The notes under the pieces are model-generated. The model was not told the DNA's origin. It was given only the letters and a program-made list of their open reading frames with translations, and made no database searches. From positions 13,932,452 to 13,996,451 of the forward strand of contig OX459110.1 in the NCBI GenBank assembly GCA_949775045.1: a stretch of DNA of 64,000 nt. Direction: 5' to 3'. Position 1 is the stretch's first letter. Every line of letters starts with the position of its first letter. Source of the stretch: Metridium senile (lineage: Eukaryota; Cnidaria; Anthozoa; Actiniaria; Metridiidae). Shown piece by piece: positions 23,430 to 35,200 of the stretch. A program made the position numbers and the translations under genes.

Positions 23430-25851
23430 CCACAGCAACCAACTAGTCACTGCTGCAAGCTGTACCGCTTCACAAGAAAATAATCTTTCTATAATTTCAC
23501 TTGAGTTTTTGTACTTTTTTTAGATATATAATTTTTGTTTGTCTATTCCGTTACATTATATTGTTAATTAAACTTTTTTTTCTCTTCAAAATCTTTCCAT
23601 CATTTACATGAAAATGTTTGTTTTAGTCAAACAAACTTTGTTTAATCTCCTTTCTTTATAAAAAAAACATAATAATAAAACAAATAGATGCTGGAAATAT
23701 TTCTGTTCAAAAGATGTCTATTATTCTTGTTGCACAATTTAATAAAACACAAACATCAGTTGCTTGAAATCAGTGGAATTGTTTTTTTTTTAATTCTTAA
23801 TTCTGTATAGTTAACTACATCTCAACATGGTAAAAGCTCAATTTCTGAACTGGGCCTAATTTACATTTGAGATATTTTGAACTTTATTTAAAAAAAATTA
23901 TATTAACACTTGTATTAATATTGTATCAAGTATGTATGAAGATTTACAAAGCCTAATGAATAAAAACATCGATTGCTTATCACACAAGGAGGGTGTTGTT
24001 GCCATTTTTGGTTGTTTTAATATTTTTAAATTTATGTAATTATATTTATACTTAGGTAGACCCCAATCCATACTATAGCAAATTTTGTTTGTTTTACCAA
24101 AAAATAATCTGTCATCGATGAGGATGATATTTTTTTTGTTGGGTCAAAATTTGTCTCTGCCAACCAAACTTTAAATACGCAGCTGTCCTGCTCTATTAAG
24201 GCCTCCAAACTTTGTAAAAATGTCAATTTCAACAGGTTTTGTAATTATCACTTCAAAGTCAACAAAAAACACTCCATCAATCGAACAGAGATAAATCAGT
24301 GTTAGCACTGGTAGCCCAAGCTAACTATCTGTGGTCTTATTTAAGCCTTGTGTTTTACTTTTACTCCTTGTGAAGTTTGAAGCCATTGGAGTAGTTTTGA
24401 GCAAGTAGTGGAAAATTTTCTCTCTTAATTATCAAGGAAGAGAAAATTTTCCACAAGAGACAAGTAAGAATGATATTTTTTTATTATCTGTACAAATTTA
24501 GTATATTTTTAAAATCGCGGTATAGAGCGAAAACACTAAAACCATGATACAAAATCAAATTGTTAGAGTGGTTTTAATTAACCCGTGAAACAAAGTGTAA
24601 TAGGGAAAGAGTAATAAAGTGTATTAATGTGTAATAGTTCTATTGAACAAATGATTATAAAACACAGTTGAAGTGTAATAAAGCATATTAATTAATTACG
24701 CTTAAGTGTGTTTCATGGGTTAATGAAAACCACTCTAGTGTATAGTTCTTATTTAGCGACTATTAGTCACTATCAAAGACAAGTTGTAATGAGGTATTGT
24801 TTCCTTTTGTATTTGATGTTTCTGGTTGAGTGATACTGACTAAATAGTCACTAAATGGAAACTATTAGTAACTATTTTGTTTTCATGGTTCTAGTGTTTT
24901 TCGCTCTATTCTCCCATATACAGTTATGGAGACCACAGATAGTTAGCTTGGGCTACCTGTGGTGGTATTATCATGGTTTGTACAGGGAAATGTTCCATTT
25001 TTCAATAACAATACAATTGTATTGCTGTATTCAAAATAAAAAATAATCCTCAGATTGAATAGTTGGACTTCCTGTGATTCTAAGGAATTAATCGGTATCA
25101 AACTTCTAATCGAGTTATAAAAATTTAAAAATATTATTAAAAAGAAACAAAAATGGCAGCAACAGTTTCCTTGTGTAACAATTTAGTTTTTATTTATTAA
25201 TCATAAAACTCATGAATAATTTATGACAAATTCACAAAAGAAATCATAACCATGACAATTAAGTGTTGTAAATCTTAATTCATACATATACTTGAAACAA
25301 ATTATACGTCCTAAGTTTTAATTTATGATGCAAATATTGGTAATTAGTCCAAGTTTGCTAGAGTACAAATACTAAAAGTGTGCAATACTTTGCACTATTT
25401 ACCACTAAATAGTGTTGATTAAACAATAGAGAACAATAGAATTAGCATAATTTAGCAGTATTTAGTGGTAATTATGTTGCACACTTTTAGTGTTTGTACT
25501 CTATTTGTACTTGTTGTATAGTACTTTGATCTTGTGCAATAGTTTTCATTCTATTGGTAGTATTAATATAATTTTATTTTATAAATAAATTAAGTTCAAA
25601 AGTAAAGTAGGCCCAGTTGAGTTGAAAATTGTCTTTGAGGCCATGTGCATAATTAACACTAAGAAAAAGCTGACAACTATCATATATTATTAAGATATCA
25701 ATTATTTTGTTTAGTGCCAGAAAGCGATATTTTTTTTGTTAAAATAATTAGTTTGTAAATTAGTTTCAAGGAATTAAATTAGATTGAACTGGGCTTAAAT
25801 TTTATTTTTCCAAAGCTATTGTTAATAACCATGCCAGCTCTCAGTGATTGT
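23430..25851. other. Intergenic region downstream of saposin gene
   Basis: Apart from the palindromic element and sequence shared with the Ubl/ART flank (23800-24030 in direct orientation; 25200-25850 in inverted orientation), I see no gene. Open frames here are short and have no recognisable content. Confidence 0.5.
24311..24956. mobile_element. Nested palindromic TIR element downstream of saposin gene
   Basis: Outer arms GTAGCCCAAGCTAACTATCT (24311) are inverted against AGATAGTTAGCTTGGGCTAC (ends 24956). An inner inverted pair around 24568 (TTAGAGTGGTTTTAATTAAC) and 24743 (GGGTTAATGAAAACCACTCT) and a small hairpin near 24410-24460 lie inside. No coding region. Confidence 0.8.
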
Positions 25852-26916
25852 TCAATCAACCTTTTTGAATAAAACTCCATAAGGTCTGACATCATAGATT
25901 TTCTTGTCAAGGTCTTGCAAAGGGGATCTCCAGAAATCAGCATATCCTGACCAGTTCTCTTTTGCTGGAATGATATCGAGGTGGTCTGGCTCATCAGGGT
26001 TGACACGATTTTGTAAAGCAACTTTCCAATAATCACCTTTGTATTTAAACTTGACGCAGTATTCCTTTTCACAGAAGGGAAGAGAGGGACTGGTGTAGAC
26101 ACCTGGACCATATAGGTCGCCTCCCCCAATTTTATAACCATTCTCAATGATCTTGTCGATAACGTTACGGCTTGTCCCATGGTAGGACACAGGCCACTCC
26201 CCTTTGGAACTTTCAGTACGTACACCATCAACACCTAGCCAATCGTCATTATCATATCGCTTCAAGACCTTCACAGCAATCCTATCCCAGCCATAGGGTC
26301 GTTTGTAGACTTTACCCGCCCTGATGTACTCTTGACCATCATCCTTTTCATTGGTGAAGTCATAGTTGAAAGGGGGGTCCAGATCTGAACAGTCAAGCTC
26401 GTATGGTCCTTCTTCCCCTCCCACACAAAAACAGAATTGCTTGAATCCATGTGGAGGGGCTGCAAGCATGGGGATGGTCTGTGAGTCGTGTAAAGGAACT
26501 CCAAAAGCACCCAGGACTAAAGAAGACATGCCCAACTTAGTTTGAATGGCTTTCTTGATTTCTTTAACGGTCTGTCCTTTCCTGGCCTGGATCGTAGTCG
26601 ACTCTCCATTAATGATTTTCACAATTACATCAAATACATCATCATCTGCCTCAGCTGCCGTACCACCTTGAGATTCTACCATAGATGAACGTGGCAAGAT
26701 TAACGAAGAATGCAAGTGTGTTGTTACAGAGAACAATTCATGGGTGCTGAGTTTAGGAAGGCCTGTCGACAGAGTACCAGACGCACTCAAACTCAGGCTC
26801 TCCATTCTGCCAGCTAGTTTCAATTGTTCAGCAGCTTTTGGCGTCACCACTTGGACGCCAAGAATCGCAGAATAGCCTGCTGCAAGAAGACCAAGTTTGT
26901 CTTCACTCATCGACAT
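25852..26916 (-). CDS. Intronless protein with ubiquitin-like and ADP-ribosyltransferase-like domains (right copy)
   Basis: 354 aa, a close paralog of the protein at 12516-13589. The first 165 residues are almost unchanged. Differences concentrate in the loop after the ubiquitin-like domain (a 3-residue deletion) and near SYHGT (NVIDKII against EVVNKII). The candidate His (SYHGT) and Tyr (GPGVYTSPS) residues are retained, as is the C-terminal DVRPYGVLFKK. It has no frameshifts or stops, so both copies look functional. It lies in the right arm and is transcribed towards the saposin gene. Confidence 0.75.
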   Translation of the reverse strand: MSMSEDKLGLLAAGYSAILGVQVVTPKAAEQLKLAGRMESLSLSASGTLSTGLPKLSTHELFSVTTHLHSSLILPRSSMVESQGGTAAEADDDVFDVIVKIINGESTTIQARKGQTVKEIKKAIQTKLGMSSLVLGAFGVPLHDSQTIPMLAAPPHGFKQFCFCVGGEEGPYELDCSDLDPPFNYDFTNEKDDGQEYIRAGKVYKRPYGWDRIAVKVLKRYDNDDWLGVDGVRTESSKGEWPVSYHGTSRNVIDKIIENGYKIGGGDLYGPGVYTSPSLPFCEKEYCVKFKYKGDYWKVALQNRVNPDEPDHLDIIPAKENWSGYADFWRSPLQDLDKKIYDVRPYGVLFKKVD

Positions 26917-27069
26917 GACGATTCACTCTTAGCTAACGAAGAAGTCTGCTTTCTTTAGATACAATTAGAGCGAAATTGGCAACTTCTTCACATACAGCCT
27001 TCGTTTAAGGGGATTTTTGATTGACAGGCATTGTTTTTTTATTTTTATTGTTAAAAATACATCACGAGG

Positions 27070-28458
27070 TTGGCATGTGATAAAACCAGGAACACCGGAA
27101 CGTAACTACCGGAACGAAACCACCGGAACCACCGGAACCACCGGAACAAGAAATCGGAACCACCGAAACGAAAAATCGGAACCACCGAAACGACCGAAAC
27201 AAAAATCGGAACCGAAAAAAAAAAAAGAATAAATAAAAAAAAAAGAATAAAATAAAAACTAAATAAATAACTATATTTTCATGTTTCCATACACCATTAT
27301 TTGTTTGAAAAAAAAAAACACATACTTCTTCCTAACAAACCTGCAGCATTCATTTATTGAAACGATCGAGTATTTAAAAGTATAATCTCCACTAAGTACA
27401 AACCAATTTGCACTGTTTTGTACAAACTAATATTTTGTCTATCACGATCATTAAGTTGTCACTCCACAATGCTGTTTTGTTTTTCCCCTTTTTATGGTAT
27501 ATATGATACAACAACCTTCAATTATTGATATTATTTTATTGTATTCAACATAAGTATCATTATTACAAATATATTTTGCTCTATGGCCGGAGTACTTGTA
27601 CTTTTCATCTGTTTTAAAAAAAAATTATTAAAACTACAAATATATTGTCCTTGGGTTTGCAATAATCATACCCATACAGGAAACAAAGGGTAAAAATCAA
27701 TAATGACTGTTTTTCACAATGGGGCGACGTCACGGCCGGTGTCCCCCAAGGGACTAAGGTCGGCCCATGGCTCTTCCTCATTTATATGATCAACGCTCTG
27801 TCAGTGTCTAACACAGTTCTGTGGAAGTACGTCGACGACACAACACTGTCAGAATCGGTAAACAAGAACGAAAATAGTACCTTACAATTGAAAGTGGATG
27901 AATTTATTGAGAAGACAAAAGCCGATGGATTCCAACTAAATGGAACTAAGTGTAAAGAAATTAGGATAACATTCAGCAGATCAGGTTTTACAGCTGCCCC
28001 TATTATTATCAATGGTAAACAAGAACGAAAATAGTACCTTACAATTGAAAGTGGATGAATTTATTGAGAAGACAAAAGCCGATGGATTCCAACTAAATGG
28101 AACTAAGTGTAAAGAAATTAGGATAACATTCAGCAGATCAGGTTTTACAGCTGCCCCTATTATTATCAATGGAAAGGCTACTGATGTCGTCTCTTCTGCC
28201 AAACTACTTGGTCTTATTGTGAGGGATGATTTTGTCCGTGCAGGAAATTTTTTTTAGCCCACTGGCATGCGCACGGAATTTATTTTATAGAAAAGCAAAG
28301 ATTTCAGTGGCAATTTTGGCTTGCAGGAATTTTTTTTTATTGGTGGTTCCGAATATTTGTTTCGGTCGTTTCGGTGGTTCCGATTTCTTGTTCCGGTGGT
28401 TCCGGTGGTTTCGTTCCGGTGGTTACGTTCCGGTGTTCCGGGTTTTATCACATGCCAA
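27070..28458. mobile_element. 1.39-kb TIR element with CCGGAAC repeats and captured reverse-transcriptase fragment
   Basis: Ends TTGGCATGTGATAAAACC and its inverse, flanked by a CGAGG duplication (27065-27069 and 28459-28463). The homologous left arm has no insertion here (AACAACGTGATG), so it is an empty site. Sub-terminal arrays of ACCGGAACGAAACC form on both sides. The interior holds a reverse-transcriptase piece that was tandemly duplicated. No transposase is present, so the element is non-autonomous. Confidence 0.8.
27710..28200 (+). pseudogene. Non-LTR reverse-transcriptase fragment, internally duplicated
   Basis: Reads GVPQGTKVGPWLFLIYMINA, then YVDDTT (catalytic motif C with DD), then a downstream region with LQLKVDEFIEKT and QLNGTKCKEIRI. 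The segment 27858-28013 is repeated almost exactly at 28012-28172, so the protein cannot be full-length. It belongs to a different LINE group from the exon-9 insertion, judged from motif spelling. Confidence 0.7.
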
Positions 28459-29084
28459 CGAGGCTTCATTCTGGGAATAGTAGGATATATGACGTAAGGG
28501 ACAATAATAGCAGCTGCGCCGGAAATAACTTGAAGTCTGCACTTAGGGATGGACCATCAGGTGTTTGGGCAATTTGTTTTGGTGCGGGATGGATATTTTT
28601 TTGCCCTTGTCGAGTTGCAAGATGTGTTTTTTTTCCAGGCTTGTTTGTTGTGCACGATATTGCATATTATATAGTGTTTGCGGGCCATTAAAGTCGTCAT
28701 TCTTTTCATCTTCATCATTACAAATGTTATAATAATCGCTCTTCAACTTGTTCAACAATGTTTATGAGTTGGGTATAATATGTTGTTTTTACATGTTTTT
28801 AGGAACACGGTTTGTGTTACACCTTGGTTCAGTTTGATACTGCAAATCAAATTCTTAGCACTAGAAGAGAAAAAGAGGGGAACAACATTCAAAAGAAGAC
28901 TCAGTTAATAATGCTAAAACACTTTATTCATGAATAGTTTATCCTACTACAATGTTTATTTAAACTACGTTTATACTGTAGTCATAATTATATTTTTACA
29001 TCAATCAATAGTATAGATCATCACTCATATTACGTTACTCATCAAGTCGCCAAGTGGTCACGCAACACACACTATACAATTACA

Positions 29085-29282
29085 TTGGTTAACTTCTGTC
29101 ACGCATCTGCCATCACGCAACTTCTGTCACGCAACAAACATCACACAACATTGGTTAACTTCTGTTACGCATCTGCCGTCACGCAACTTCTGTCACGCAA
29201 CAAACATCACACAACATTGGTTAACTTCTGTCACGCATCTGCCGTCACGCAACTTCTGTCACGTATTTGCCATAACGCACCC
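29085..29282. repeat. Minisatellite after the stop codon of the right paralog
   Basis: About three units of TTGGTTAACTTCTGTCACGC plus CTGCCRTCACGCAACTTC. It is the mirror of 11546-11830. Confidence 0.85.
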
Positions 29283-32200
29283 TTAGCAGTTGTTGTCCAT
29301 GTAGTCCTGTACGGTTTTTAGCGTTATGCCGTTACTCATCATTCCCAGTATCCTTTGCGCTGACACACCCAAGCTTTTCATAAAGCAGATGTTGGCCTTT
29401 TCCTTAGGTGTTAGTTCAGGCTCTGGACAACGATCAAGGAAGTACTGGACTTGGTCAGCGGTCAATTTCATCTGCTCCCCGATATATTTTTTGCTTCGAC
29501 CTTCCTTGTTAAAACTGTCACAAACAAGAACATCCAGTTAGCAAGCTGTATGCTATTCGCTAAGGCCAATTAGAGTAATAATGTAATAATAAACCATAAT
29601 AAAATGTGAATTATAAACCTTATCTTCATCTTCATCATCATTATCATCATCATTATCATCATTATCATTATCATTATCATCATCATTATCATTATCATCA
29701 TCATTATCATTATCATTATCATCATTATCATCATAATCATTATCATCATCATTATCATTATCATCATTATCATCATCATCATCATTATCATCATCATCAT
29801 TATCATCATCATTATCATTATCATCATTATCATTATCATTATCATTATCATTATCATTATCATCATCATTCTCATTATCATCATTATCATTATCATTATC
29901 ATTATCATCATCATTATCATTATCATCATTATCATCATCATTATCATTATCATTATCATCATTATCATTATCATTATCATAATTATCATCATTATCATTA
30001 TCATCATTATCATTATCATCATCATTATCATTATCATTATCATCATTATCAAGTTGTCATGATTATTAACTTCGTCATTTAATACTTATCATCATCGTTA
30101 ATTATCATCATTGAACATCATCATTTTCATTATTATCATCAATATCATTATCATCAGTTATCATTATCATTGTTCTGTCATGATCATTATCATCGTCATT
30201 AAGGATACACCGGACAAAACAGAGACGTTTTTTTTAAAAGCTAATAGCGCGCTCAATTTATACGCAAACCCCGACAAAGTATACATTTTTTTAAAGCTAA
30301 AAGACCAAACAGCACAGATATTGAGCATATTTTTGACAAAACCGATTCAATTTAATGGAATCCGACATTAAACAGGAACGTGGTGTCATTATCATCATTA
30401 TCATCAACATCATTATCATCATCATTATCATCAGTTATCATTATTCTGTCATGATCATTATCATCACCGTTAATTTCTATCATCATCATCATCATCAATA
30501 TCATCATCAGCTTTAGCCTGGATTGAATAAAGAAACACCTCAGTAACAAGAACTTACTTGCAAGCCTCTCTCAGTTTTGCCTTATCATTCAAGATGCAGT
30601 CGGCGTTATAACCCGACATATTGGCTACCTTTGTGACGGTTGCGAGTACTTGTTTATAACTAGTATACGGTGTGCCTTTACTGTCAACAATACAATTCTT
30701 TCCAACGACACCAAAGGTTTGCACGGCTTTACTGTAGAGGTCTGGTAAACTGGCGGTTCCATTCTGACACTGGCCTGTCACATGCTTGAGAAGTCGTACT
30801 CTATTCACATAGCAAGACATCTTGAATTTAACAGCATCAAGTCCAGTAGCAAGGTTCTTTAGAAGTTTAAAGGTTAGACTAGAGTTGCTGATAGTTGAAT
30901 TGATAGATTCAAGGAAGATTCCCATGTTTGTAATTGCAGCTTGCAGTGCGGGTGATTTTTTATCTGCGTTGACCACGAGCTCTTGGATGTCTTTCACTGT
31001 TTTATGGAAACTTGCTGTTGTCACTTGCGCTGTAATATTATCCCATCCCTTCAAATTACATAATGATAATGATGAAAAAGATGATGATATATGATGATGA
31101 AAATAATGACGAAGATAATAATGAAAAAGATGATAATGATAATGATGAAAAAGATGATGATATGATGATGAAAATAATGTTGACGAAAAAGATGTTGATG
31201 ATAATGATAATGATAAAAAAGATTATAATGATTGTGATGATATTTATGATAACAATGAAAAAGATCACGGTGATGATGATTACGATAACAATGAAAAAGA
31301 TCACGGTGATGATGATTACGATAACAATGAAAAAGATCACGGTGATGATGATTACGATAACAATGAAAAAGATCACGGTGATGATGATTACGATAACAAT
31401 GAAAAAGATCACGGTGATGATGATTACGATAACAATGAAAAAGATCACGGTGATGATGATTACGATAACAATGAAAAAGATGAATAGGTCGATGTTATTA
31501 TGTTGAATGGTTATTATTATGTCTGATTAATCACCTCTCGTTGTAAAAAGTTATAGTAGTCGGTCACGTTTTGTTTCACTTCTTTCATGCTGATTTCCAT
31601 CTTACGTATGTTTTTCACAGAATCATGGGCTCGATTTTGTATGTCTGTGCATTGCTTGATCTTCATGATCATGGCATATACCTCGAAACCTGAAAAACGA
31701 TCAACAATTAATATGATTATTATGCTCACACTACCATCATCATCATCACCACCATCATCATCACTATCATCATCCTCATCATTATCATCATCATCATCAT
31801 CATCAAGCACTGATGGAGAGAGGGGAGTAAAATGAGTGCACCGTCGGCCTCAAGTTTATCAGTCTATGACTGTCACGAGTTATACAGACGTTAAATAAGG
31901 TTACTTTACTTTTTTACTTTTACTTGTGACGTGACCTCCATTTTACGTCGCTACCCGAGAGTACGTGAAGTTCCAACCATTTGTAGATTTTTAAGAAAGA
32001 AAGGCAGGAACGTAACTTCTTCTCAATTATTTAAAGACCCTGAGTAATGGTCCGGCCAGGGTTTGAACTCAGACCTTCCGCACAGTAATCCGAAGCTCTA
32101 TCCACTGAGCTAATCGGTTAGTTTGTTTACATACAAAGTTTGTTTACATACCTGTCGATATAACTCCCGCAATCACGTTAATTCCATTTAGAACATAGCC

Positions 32201-35200
32201 CAACTTTTTACCACCAAACTTATGGTTAACCTCAATAGTGGCGTGTTGTCGTATAAATCTTTGAAGTCCTGCTCTATTGTATGTCATTGTCTTGGCACCC
32301 TTACTCCTTCGGGCTGCGAGAAGCATATTGTAGCCTTCACCTGTGCTTAACTTATCCACCATCTAAATAGGCATAACAACCGCCAGTAAGTGTTCTTGTT
32401 CACTGTCTTTTAAGGCCCGTTCACACGGGCGATTTTTGCGGTGCAAATGTTAGGTGCGATTATAGCGGCGAGTTTTACGGCGATGCCATGGCGACATTTT
32501 ACTGTGATTTTGGGAATTCACGCCTCGCCGCTGCGTTCAAAATTTACGGCGATTTCGATGCGATTTTCTTCGGGAAATTACCAAAATATATGAAGTTTGC
32601 CTTTTAAAGCGAGTCATATACTTGGACCAATCATTGATCAAAATTTCCTCTTCTGTTTTCCATGGTTTTCCTGTGTTTTCTTTTTTCCCTGCCATGCAAA
32701 ACGAAAACAGAGGAAATTTCCCCTTGGGGGTACCCCTTGTTCATATTTTGGCAATTAATAATATAGTATCGAGCATGTAGAACGACGTTATATGGTGTCA
32801 CATAAGTCTTTTTTATTTCTTTTTGATAGAGAACACTAAAGTAGTAAACATTTTACCGAGGAACGTTTCAGGCGTAATAACAGTGATATCTACATTGACA
32901 AGGGTGAAAAACGCACGGCGCATGCGTAAGCAGAACAAAAGACTAACTGAAGATTTTACGAAAGGTTTCGTGTTATGTATTATGTAAATTTCTCTTGTAT
33001 TATAATTTGGCCAGGGAAAGAAAACAACTAATGTGATGTGTTAGAGAAATATAAGCACTAATTCACCACGAACGGCCTTAAGATTTACCAAACGCCTGTA
33101 AATCTCCAATGGTTTTATTGTAAACACGACGCGTCTACAAATCTCCCGCCTAACCTCCAAGCGTGCGCAGTGCGTATTTCACCGGCCGTACCATCTACAT
33201 TTGCGTATAATCAGTGATGATAGTGATGATGAGGATGATGATAATGATGATAGTGATGATGATAGTGATGATGATGATGATAGTGATGATGATAGTGATG
33301 ATGATAGTGATGATGATAGTGATGATGATAGTGATGATAATGATGATAGTGATAATGATAATGATGATAGTGATGATGATGATGGTGGTGGTGGTGATGA
33401 CGGTAGTGTTAGCATAATAATCATATTACTCACCAGATTGATTTGGTTTTGTTTATACACTTTAAATGCCTTCATAGAAGCAGCAATCAAACCATATCCC
33501 ATCCATGTTGACATTGATATCATTGTTGATTCAAAATCATCAAAGTACGATCGGAATTGAATGTTGAGTTCATTATACGTCAGCGCCTGAACGGTTTTGT
33601 TCTTTTTCTTTAGTTCACTCTGAACAGAATGAGTAAGAAGATGTTAGAATCGATATTTACATCTAATACATGGATATGTAAAGCCAGCCTGTTCCGCAAC
33701 ATCGTTTCCATGGCCCTCTCCCTTCGCTGTTGACCCTGGGAACTAGGTGGCCTATTCCAGTGGCGAACCAACGTAAATGCCTAAACTGAGTAACCGAAAT
33801 TGTTTTTGTCTCGACTCGTTTTGACAAGCAATCGTTTCCGCGCTTAAAAGCGAGATCACCTCGATATGTTCTTATTATCATCAATACTTATTACCTTAAT
33901 CGCGTCCCATTTATTATTGAAACTTTTTATAATTTCGGGAGTAAGAGCTGTAACGATTTCTTCTTCGAATGTATCTATATCCCTCATTGATTTCCATATA
34001 GATATCAGCTGGTAGTTTGATTGGATAACGTCCTCTTTGAGATTGACAGCTGTAAACATATATAGTTACAGATATATTAAATCAATGGATGATATATGAT
34101 GATCGATCTTGGTGGTGATGGCGATGATGATATGATAAGGATGATCGCCGGATTTTCATGATGATAATGATATTAATTATGATACTGATACTTAGGTTAT
34201 TTACTGTCTAAGACCATCTTGTCTGTTGCTAGATATATTAAATCACCAAACGATGAGATATATATTGCCAGCTAAATGATGATCGATTATGATGATGATG
34301 ATATTAATTATGATACTGATACTTAGGTTATTTACTGTCTAAGGCTATCTTGTCTGTTGCTAGATATATTAAATCACCAAACGATGAGATATATATTGCC
34401 AGCTAAATGATGATCGATTATGATGATGATGATATTAATTATGATACTGATACTTAGGTTATTTACTGTCTAAGGCTATCTTGTCTGTTGCTAGATATAT
34501 TAAAATATCAAACAATGATATGCCAGCTAAATGATGATCGATGATGACGATAATGATATTAATTATGATACTGATACTTAGTTATTTACTGTCTAAGGCT
34601 ATCTTGTCTGTTGCTAGATATATTAAAATATCAAACAATGATATGACAGCTAAATGATGATCGATGATGATGATGATGATATTAATTATGATACTGATAC
34701 TTAGGTTATTTACTGTCTAAGGCTATCTTGTCTGTTGCTAGATATATTAAAAATCACCAAACAATGATATGCCAGCTAAATGATGATCGATTTTCATGAT
34801 GATGATGATGATATTAATTATGATACTGATACTTATAATTAAGAGTCTTATTTACTGTTTAATGCTATCTTGTCTGTTGCTTTGCTTAAGGGTCCGAGTC
34901 GCTTTTGAATGGCTGTAAATTGATCTCTGTATTTGCAGGCGTCAGGGTGAGTTCCGCAGCAACCTTTGATTTTGTAATATATCTCAAGACCAAGACTTGC
35001 AGCGGAGAAAGCAAGCTGAACTGCCAAAATAGCTAAAGCCCAGCCCCCTGTAACATAAACATTCAACATTAGATTGATTGATTGATGGACTGATTGATTG
35101 CAATTGATTGGTTGATTGATTGATTGCAATTGATTGATTTTATTTATTCAGAGATTCTTCGACGAATTGATTAATAAACCTACTCTTTTGTGGATGAACT

